This document shows positions 33,523-38,630 of a DNA stretch of 38,630 nucleotides, piece by piece. The position numbers were made by a program, and so were the translations under genes. The notes beneath the pieces were generated by a model that was not told where the DNA came from, made no database searches, and saw nothing but the letters and a program-made list of their open reading frames with translations. The stretch is from positions 105,006-143,635 of the forward strand of contig MGKQ01000001.1 in the NCBI GenBank assembly GCA_001795735.1, given 5' to 3'. Numbering within the stretch: the first letter of the stretch is position 1; every line of letters starts with the position of its first letter. The DNA comes from Candidatus Yanofskybacteria bacterium RIFCSPLOWO2_02_FULL_41_13 (GTDB taxonomy: Bacteria; Patescibacteriota; Minisyncoccia; 2-02-FULL-40-12; GWA2-44-9).

Positions 33523-33789
33523 TTACTCTTCTTTTAATAACTGCTGTTCAGGTTCTTTATACTCCTCTCTTACCGCCTCAATAGCCTCCTTGCAGGGCTT
33601 GCACCATAAATGTTTCTCGCCTTTTGCCATAACTTCTGGCCTTAATTTATCCGGAAACCTTGCCATTGTACTGATGAAATTTTTGCTTAAATGATGTGTT
33701 TCCCTATCAAAAATCTGGCTCAAGTCAGGAAATCCATCATCGGTTTCAAAGCTATAAACATATTTTGGCGGTTTTTCAAATTTTGGCAT
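33523..33789 (-). CDS. Small soluble protein with a CxxC pair, unknown
   Basis: The 88-residue protein contains FDRETHHLSKNF and a CKPC motif (HLWCKPCKEAIEAVRE). A single Cys pair could bind half of a metal site or act in redox. It begins 2 nt after the DUF4012 stop, so it is probably co-transcribed and may be translationally coupled. No family recognised. Confidence 0.6.
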   Translation of the reverse strand: MPKFEKPPKYVYSFETDDGFPDLSQIFDRETHHLSKNFISTMARFPDKLRPEVMAKGEKHLWCKPCKEAIEAVREEYKEPEQQLLKEE

Positions 33790-33791
33790 AA

Positions 33792-36335
33792 TTATTTTAA
33801 TTTAATATTTATTTCAAAATCCTTTTTCAATTCCGTCTCAAGTACATACAAATCCCCGATTTTATTTAAAGACGGAATAGGATCGGCTAGCCTAAAGTCG
33901 TCTGAGCTTTTAACCGTAAATTTAAACTTCTTCCAATCCATGCCCGGCTGTTTTTGAAAGTAAAAACTGTAACTACTTCCGTCAAAGGGCACGGAATACT
34001 CAAACTCAATCCTCTTAGTCTCCCCGGGTTCAGTTATCATCCAGAAGCCGACACCTTGTTTACCTGCCTCTTCAAATTTATCGACACCGAAGGTTTTGTC
34101 AATCCCGTTCGAAGTAGCCTCGCCGAGGTCCGAAGGACTCGTGCCTTCGGCACGAGCGAGACTTCGAACGGGATCAAAGTAAAAAGTGGATTCAAGACTT
34201 CTGATGTCCTGATCATTTAAAAAGTCCAGCTGGCCATAATTAACTAGGGGTTTGAAATTCGGTAAATCATTTCCTGACATTTCCAGAAGCCTTGCTTCTG
34301 GAGGAAGGAGGATGCGGACGTAGGCCGGGTTTTGGCGGTTATAAAATCCATGTTCTTCATCTCCGCCGTTATGCTTTCGAGTAATTGTAACCCTGTGCTT
34401 AATAACTGGCCGTGAGTCGTTGGTCGTAAGTTGTGAGTTTATCTCAATATAATTATCCGTCACTATATCAGTTTTGGAACCTTTAATATTTGAGAAGTTC
34501 ACGGTCAGATAATCATCGCCGCCCGGCACATTTTTTACTTCACCACCCAGACCGTTACTAACGGCAAATTTTTCCAAATCTTTGTCGTTAAAATAAAACA
34601 TCATATCTTTTTCCTCTAATCCGGCCATCAAACCGCTAAAAATCTTCATCCAATCATCAGAACCGGCTGAGTATAACTTTTCAAGCAATCTCGGGGCAAA
34701 ATCAACGACGATTGATTTTGGCTGTGTCCGATTTTCGCCGTATTCAACTTCTTCCTGAATATTCGCCAGAAAATTATCAGCCGTAAGAGTCCGTCCGTAT
34801 TCCGGCATGGCTATAGGACCAACGACTTTTAAGATTCCGGCAACGATGTCGGGATTGAGAGCGATTACTCCGTCAACTTTATAGCCGGCTTCCTGCGAAA
34901 AAAACCACATTGCCTTTCTGGCTGAGGTTGGAAAGTCAATAAACCAAGCTGAGTCTCTCATGCCCCATGTCGGCGTGATATGCTGAAGCTGTTTCGGCGG
35001 AATGATATTTTTTTTTAACTGGCCGTCCAGATTATATACATCATCAACAAAAAAATCCGACAATCCCCCGCTTGAAAAAGAAACCACTCCATAAGTGCCC
35101 GGAAATCCACCGGTCGGCCTAAGCTCCGAATAATTCTGGAGAAGAACTAAATATTTTTTAGGTTCATCTACGCCTATAATTCCTTCGAGAAAGTCCGTAT
35201 AGCTTTCGGCATCGGCCAAGATTTTTTCAATCAATGGAATTTTTTCCTTAAAATCAATAAGGCTGGCTCTTTTATCTTCAGGCACAGCAGATTCGTCAAT
35301 ATCGGAAATCAGGGCCTTAGCTTTTTCAAAATTGCGGGTCGAGAGAAAGAGAGCGTCCTTAATCTGCCTGACTATAGTGAGGGGTTTTGTTTTGTGACTG
35401 TCGTGAGGATTTAATATGGAGCCCGTTTGGGAAAGCGCGTTTAATGCCTCCGACATGGCCTGTCCGGAGCTGGCTAGAAGTTTTCCGGCTTCAACCATAT
35501 TTTTGGCCGAACTTATTTTACTGACACCAGGCAAATCACCAAATATTCCGGCAATTCCGGCACCCATTAAATTAAGACTCTTGCCGGCTTCGGCAAAATC
35601 ATCATAAGACTTCTGAAAACTAGCCGCCGCTTCGACAAAGTTAAAATCCTTTAGATTTTGCTGGGCTTGCTCAAGGTTCTGAATGGCCATTGAGCTGTCA
35701 CTGACCAGCTCATTTTTTAATGTCAGGCCATAGCTAAAAAGACCGCCTGCCGCCAATGTTAAAAAAAGTAGCTTGAAAAATCTTTTTTTCTTCGGCGGAG
35801 CGAAGTTAAAAGACTTTTTAGAACTTACGATGGGCACCATCGCATCTGCGATGGTGCCCATCGTAACAGCAGATCCAGACGGCGGGTTTTGATAAAAATC
35901 GACTATCTTTTCCTCGACGATAAAACCGGCAATTGAGGCTTTGGGTTTAACAGGTAGAGATTTGAATGAAGACAAATTGGCAACACTTGAGACAACTGGC
36001 GCATGTATGTGAGAAATTATCTTCTTATAAAAATCGTCACTAACTTTTGAATTTTGATCATCGGCTTCTGAAATTCCAGATTCTAGATTCGATATTCCAG
36101 ATTCCATTGCCTTTGGCAATATTGCCCCCGCTTTTGCCAACTCCACTACTGGGTCTTGCTCTGTATTCAAAAGCGCCTCAAGTTCTTCCTGATAGCTCAT
36201 CGGCTCAGCCACCAAGTTACCGATTATATCGCTAACCGAAAAGCTATCGGCTTTTTGGTCGGTCTTTTTGTTATCACCCGCTGAGTACCCCCTTGGTGGA
36301 ATTATATCAATAACTCTTCTTCTAAGTTTAATCAT
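33792..36335 (-). CDS. DUF4012-containing envelope protein with two in-frame palindromic insertions
   Basis: The 847-residue protein has a cytoplasmic N-terminus, one membrane helix (about 188-208, FFKLLFLTLAAGGLFSYGL) and a large extracytoplasmic part. This includes the segment GVDEPKKYLVLLQNYSELRPTGGFPGTYGVV, the core of the DUF4012 family common in CPR and Gram-positives. Its role is unknown but envelope-related. A 42-bp perfect palindrome encodes about residues 157-170 just before the membrane helix, and a 73-bp palindromic element encodes about 721-745 (DPVRSLARAEG...). Both keep the frame open. Translation seems coupled to a tiny upstream reading frame that holds the only ribosome site. 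Confidence 0.9.
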   Translation of the reverse strand: MIKLRRRVIDIIPPRGYSAGDNKKTDQKADSFSVSDIIGNLVAEPMSYQEELEALLNTEQDPVVELAKAGAILPKAMESGISNLESGISEADDQNSKVSDDFYKKIISHIHAPVVSSVANLSSFKSLPVKPKASIAGFIVEEKIVDFYQNPPSGSAVTMGTIADAMVPIVSSKKSFNFAPPKKKRFFKLLFLTLAAGGLFSYGLTLKNELVSDSSMAIQNLEQAQQNLKDFNFVEAAASFQKSYDDFAEAGKSLNLMGAGIAGIFGDLPGVSKISSAKNMVEAGKLLASSGQAMSEALNALSQTGSILNPHDSHKTKPLTIVRQIKDALFLSTRNFEKAKALISDIDESAVPEDKRASLIDFKEKIPLIEKILADAESYTDFLEGIIGVDEPKKYLVLLQNYSELRPTGGFPGTYGVVSFSSGGLSDFFVDDVYNLDGQLKKNIIPPKQLQHITPTWGMRDSAWFIDFPTSARKAMWFFSQEAGYKVDGVIALNPDIVAGILKVVGPIAMPEYGRTLTADNFLANIQEEVEYGENRTQPKSIVVDFAPRLLEKLYSAGSDDWMKIFSGLMAGLEEKDMMFYFNDKDLEKFAVSNGLGGEVKNVPGGDDYLTVNFSNIKGSKTDIVTDNYIEINSQLTTNDSRPVIKHRVTITRKHNGGDEEHGFYNRQNPAYVRILLPPEARLLEMSGNDLPNFKPLVNYGQLDFLNDQDIRSLESTFYFDPVRSLARAEGTSPSDLGEATSNGIDKTFGVDKFEEAGKQGVGFWMITEPGETKRIEFEYSVPFDGSSYSFYFQKQPGMDWKKFKFTVKSSDDFRLADPIPSLNKIGDLYVLETELKKDFEINIKLK
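34102..34174. repeat. 73-bp palindromic element, copy 2 (in the DUF4012 gene)
   Basis: Ends ATCCCGTTCGAAGT and ACTTCGAACGGGAT. Compared with copy 1 the paired bases change together: GTAC/GTAC becomes GTTC/GAAC, and CTCGCGAC/GTCGCGAG becomes CTCGTGCC/GGCACGAG. The loops TTT become GAA and TTC. Confidence 0.92.
35825..35866. repeat. Perfect 42-bp palindrome in the DUF4012 gene
   Basis: TTACGATGGGCACCATCGCA is followed by TC and then its exact reverse complement. In the protein it encodes VTMGTIADAMVPIVS. This is the longest perfect stem in the window. Confidence 0.92.
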
Positions 36336-36352
36336 ATTCTAAATAACCCCAT
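36332..36352 (-). CDS. Six-residue leader reading frame upstream of the DUF4012 gene
   Basis: ATG-GGG-TTA-TTT-AGA-ATA-TGA (MGLFRI) lies 6 nt after a perfect AGGAGGG site. Its stop overlaps the DUF4012 start as ATGA. The DUF4012 ATG has no ribosome site of its own. Confidence 0.5.
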   Translation of the reverse strand: MGLFRI

Positions 36353-36358
36353 AATTTA

Positions 36359-36365
36359 CCCTCCT
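36359..36365 (-). promoter_or_regulatory. Strong Shine-Dalgarno site serving the leader frame
   Basis: AGGAGGG on the minus strand. Spacing is 6 nt to the leader ATG and 23 nt to the DUF4012 ATG, so the leader decides where ribosomes load. A TATAAT box lies just upstream at about 36371-36376. Confidence 0.6.
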
Positions 36366-36420
36366 TTTATTATATCTTTTTATTGTAGTGCTATCCACTT
36401 TACTTTGGTAAAGTTTATTT

Positions 36421-38630
36421 TTATAACTCTGGCGTAGGCTCATCTGAAGGCTGGGGAGTTAATTCAGGCGTCGGATTAGGAGTCGTGGTCAGAGATGGCG
36501 AAGCCAAAGGATCCCTTACTATCAACAGCGAAGGAGGCGGCGATGGAGCCGGAGATCCTGAGACAGCAGGCGAAGGAGACGGGCTTGTCGACGGAGTCGG
36601 AGATGATGAAACTAAAGGATCCGGTGTCGACGACGGTGAAGGAGACGGGCTTACTGATGGATCGGCCTGCGGTGAGCTTGTCGAATCCGGTGTTGCCGAA
36701 GGAGACGGTAGGGACGTCGCCTGCTGAGGAACTCCGGTTGCATCTAATAACGCTTTCAACTGATCTCGGGTAACGCAGACATCTTCAAGACATAACTCTT
36801 TAGCCGTAAGCTTGTCGCTGATAAGGTTAGCCACTCTTATAATCCCCCGCTCAAATACTATTTCAAACATACTGGCGAATTTGGTAATAATTGCGCCGAA
36901 TAAATCACTCACCGACATTCCTTCATATATAGCTTCGACACTGGTTGAAGCACTCTGCATAATCTCAGCATCGGCAAGATCGGGTATCCAGTAACCGGGA
37001 CTGACAAAAGTCATTACCATACCGTAAGAACCGGAAGAAATTAATCCTTCTGACGAATCAATAGCAATACCAACAACTATACCTGCCCTTGTTGCCTTCA
37101 TAGCTACACCCGGAATACTTGAAGCCGTTAATCTATCTCCAACTTTAACTGAACCGTTCTCAAGAGATACTTTTACCTTAACCCTACCTGACAATGCGAC
37201 TGGCTGCTGTAGCTCTCCATCTTTAAAGTTTCTTCCTATGGTATTGAAATCGCTCGATTGACTGGCAAGCGAAACAACTCCAACCAGATAACTATCATAC
37301 GCTTGTTGAGTTTTGGTTATCTTTGCTATCCTGTCGCCTTTTTTAGTAAAGGTAAACTTAGATTCATCAAAAACCACAAGGTCTCCCGGCTCGAGATAAT
37401 CACTCGTTGGGTATATCTCCATATAGTCTCCGGCTGTTGGATCGCAATCAACTAGCTCCTGACCGGTTGTCTGGCCGGCAGTTGGATGACAAACGGCATT
37501 AGTCGAAACTGTTCCTAGCAAACTAACAAATATTTTTGAGGCACTTGCGATGTTGGCGGAAATACTGCCGACGACATACAAGTCAGAAGAGATTAATAAG
37601 TCAGAAGCATTAGTAATCCAATTAGATTCGGGAAGGGAGACTGTTGAGGTGCCGAATCTTGAGTAAGAGACGGTGGCCACAGTAGAACCGAGGCCGACGT
37701 TAATCGCGTTTGTGAATGTGGCATAGGATATGGAAGCAGTGCCGGATACTTCAAGTTCTACCGACGGAGAAGCAGTGAATATTCCCACTCCTTGACTGAC
37801 AAGACCGCCAGAACCATTTGATTGAGCATAGACGCTAATAAACGGTTCGCCATTAAGCTGGGCGATATATCGATGAACTCTGTCGATTGGTGAGGATGCA
37901 CTTACGATTGCATCTACCCAAACAACGGTTCCTGGGTTATCGTCAAAGGTTAATTGACCAAGCCTTAAGCTATCGATTGAGGTTTGGCCAGTAGCCCAAT
38001 CATGATTTATGGCTCCACCTTGAACTCTAAATCCTCCGGCAAAAGATGATGTGGCATTGATACCTCTGGTTTCGACTGAAGTGGAAGCTAGGAAGGTACC
38101 GATGACGGCTAGTTTATAGAATGGAGAAGAAGAACCTATCCCCACTCTTTGATTCCCTCCATCGACAAAGAATGTATTTGAGATACTGGCTGTTATTCCT
38201 GATGCGGACGCTATCTCAAAATACGCTTCAGGCGTAGTATCACCTAATCCGAATCTTCCCAGTGAGGTGGAGGAGAAGATGGCAAACATGGAGTTATTAG
38301 ATCGGTCATAGAATTCTACGTCATTGGAGAAGGAGGCTCCGGATTGGAATTCCCAGAAACCGGATACTGATTCATTCTCAGAGAGAGAAGCCGGGCCGCC
38401 TGATCCCCAGTCTAGTCTGACAAAGGCGGTAGAAGCTGAGTCAGTGAAAGTTACCGTAAAGTGGGAGGCGTCATAGGAGATGGAGCCATATCTTAGAGCG
38501 GGGGTAGCGCCTGAGTTGAAGATCTCTATGCCGGAGAAGGAGGAGGCGGATGAATCATCGGCAGTACAAGAGAAGACTCCTAGATCCCAGCCAAGGACAT
38601 CGTTTTCATCGTTACAGTCTCCGACGGTTG
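36421..38630 (-). CDS. Very large surface protein, C-terminal part (N-terminus beyond window edge)
   Basis: At least 735 residues are visible and the frame continues past the window end, so the true start is not seen; an internal Met at 38289 is not the start. The N-terminal visible part has short glycine- and serine-rich beta repeats (LGRFGLGDTTPEAYFEIASA; RVGIGSSSPFYKLAVIGTF) like those of phage tail fibres and fibrous adhesins. A conserved globular domain follows with YPTSDYLEPGDLVVFDES and SGRVKVKVS, VGDRLTASSIPGVAMKAT. Before the end lies a short helical region (SDLFGAIITKFASMFEIV). The last 110 residues are a Pro/Ser/Thr-rich tail of PSPS- and TP-type repeats, likely spanning the cell wall. 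Role probably attachment. Confidence 0.85.
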   Translation of the reverse strand, partial: TVGDCNDENDVLGWDLGVFSCTADDSSASSFSGIEIFNSGATPALRYGSISYDASHFTVTFTDSASTAFVRLDWGSGGPASLSENESVSGFWEFQSGASFSNDVEFYDRSNNSMFAIFSSTSLGRFGLGDTTPEAYFEIASASGITASISNTFFVDGGNQRVGIGSSSPFYKLAVIGTFLASTSVETRGINATSSFAGGFRVQGGAINHDWATGQTSIDSLRLGQLTFDDNPGTVVWVDAIVSASSPIDRVHRYIAQLNGEPFISVYAQSNGSGGLVSQGVGIFTASPSVELEVSGTASISYATFTNAINVGLGSTVATVSYSRFGTSTVSLPESNWITNASDLLISSDLYVVGSISANIASASKIFVSLLGTVSTNAVCHPTAGQTTGQELVDCDPTAGDYMEIYPTSDYLEPGDLVVFDESKFTFTKKGDRIAKITKTQQAYDSYLVGVVSLASQSSDFNTIGRNFKDGELQQPVALSGRVKVKVSLENGSVKVGDRLTASSIPGVAMKATRAGIVVGIAIDSSEGLISSGSYGMVMTFVSPGYWIPDLADAEIMQSASTSVEAIYEGMSVSDLFGAIITKFASMFEIVFERGIIRVANLISDKLTAKELCLEDVCVTRDQLKALLDATGVPQQATSLPSPSATPDSTSSPQADPSVSPSPSPSSTPDPLVSSSPTPSTSPSPSPAVSGSPAPSPPPSLLIVRDPLASPSLTTTPNPTPELTPQPSDEPTPEL

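Noticed and set aside
36485-36773. Glycine/aspartate-rich reading frames on the plus strand
   Set aside because: They are the complement of the Pro/Ser/Thr repeat tail of the large surface protein.

Overview
The window (about 38.6 kb, roughly 40% G+C by eye) looks like a chromosome segment of a Patescibacteria/CPR bacterium, probably Parcubacteria-like. The evidence is the gene set: DUF5671 and DUF4012 membrane proteins, a four-helix-bundle protein, a PaaX/Cas2-like protein, large LamG surface proteins, a short RF2, and A/T-rich 'word' repeats between and inside genes. UGA is used as a stop (for example at the end of the lipase gene) and an RF2 is present, so the standard bacterial code applies.

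Layout. 1-2808 (minus): DUF5671 membrane protein (cut by the window edge), a thiol-disulfide oxidoreductase, a small soluble protein and a CorA-type Mg2+ channel. 2989-4278: S-adenosylhomocysteinase with its own terminator. 4402-8945: accessory block with an HTH protein of unknown role, tRNA-Gln, a frameshifted EcoRI-type adenine methyltransferase followed 1 nt later by a DUF262-HNH nuclease, a recombinase-like remnant and a NYN-domain nuclease. 9089-13165: secreted LCAT-like lipase and three small unknown genes. 13184-15711: a 2.5-kb cassette holding one G+C-rich ABC exporter, bounded by 26-bp inverted repeats inside 42-bp direct repeats. 15768-17711: small membrane protein and a glutaryl-CoA-dehydrogenase-like enzyme. 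17861-27480: core genes ftsX, ftsE, prfB (lacking its N-terminal domain), two ftsH paralogues, tRNA-Thr, tRNA-Gly, an FtsB-like protein, lepA and a PaaX/Cas2-like protein. 27664-38630: cell-surface region with two tandem LamG proteins, a four-helix-bundle protein, a lipoprotein-like or membrane-anchored protein, a candidate structured RNA, DUF4012 and the C-terminal part of a very large surface protein with a Pro/Ser/Thr-rich tail.

Most interesting signals: (1) the ABC-exporter cassette with nested repeats and no recombinase; (2) a 73-bp palindromic element found twice, in the same reading frame of ftsX and of the DUF4012 gene, with compensatory base changes; (3) a promoter-to-terminator structured RNA of about 204 nt (33290-33493) with a predicted pseudoknot and a tmRNA-like 3' part; (4) a perfect 36-bp palindrome upstream of the PaaX/Cas2-like gene with a 22-bp copy just upstream of lepA; (5) the frameshifted methyltransferase next to an intact nuclease; (6) several genes whose -10 box lies only 6-10 nt from the start codon, which suggests leaderless mRNAs.
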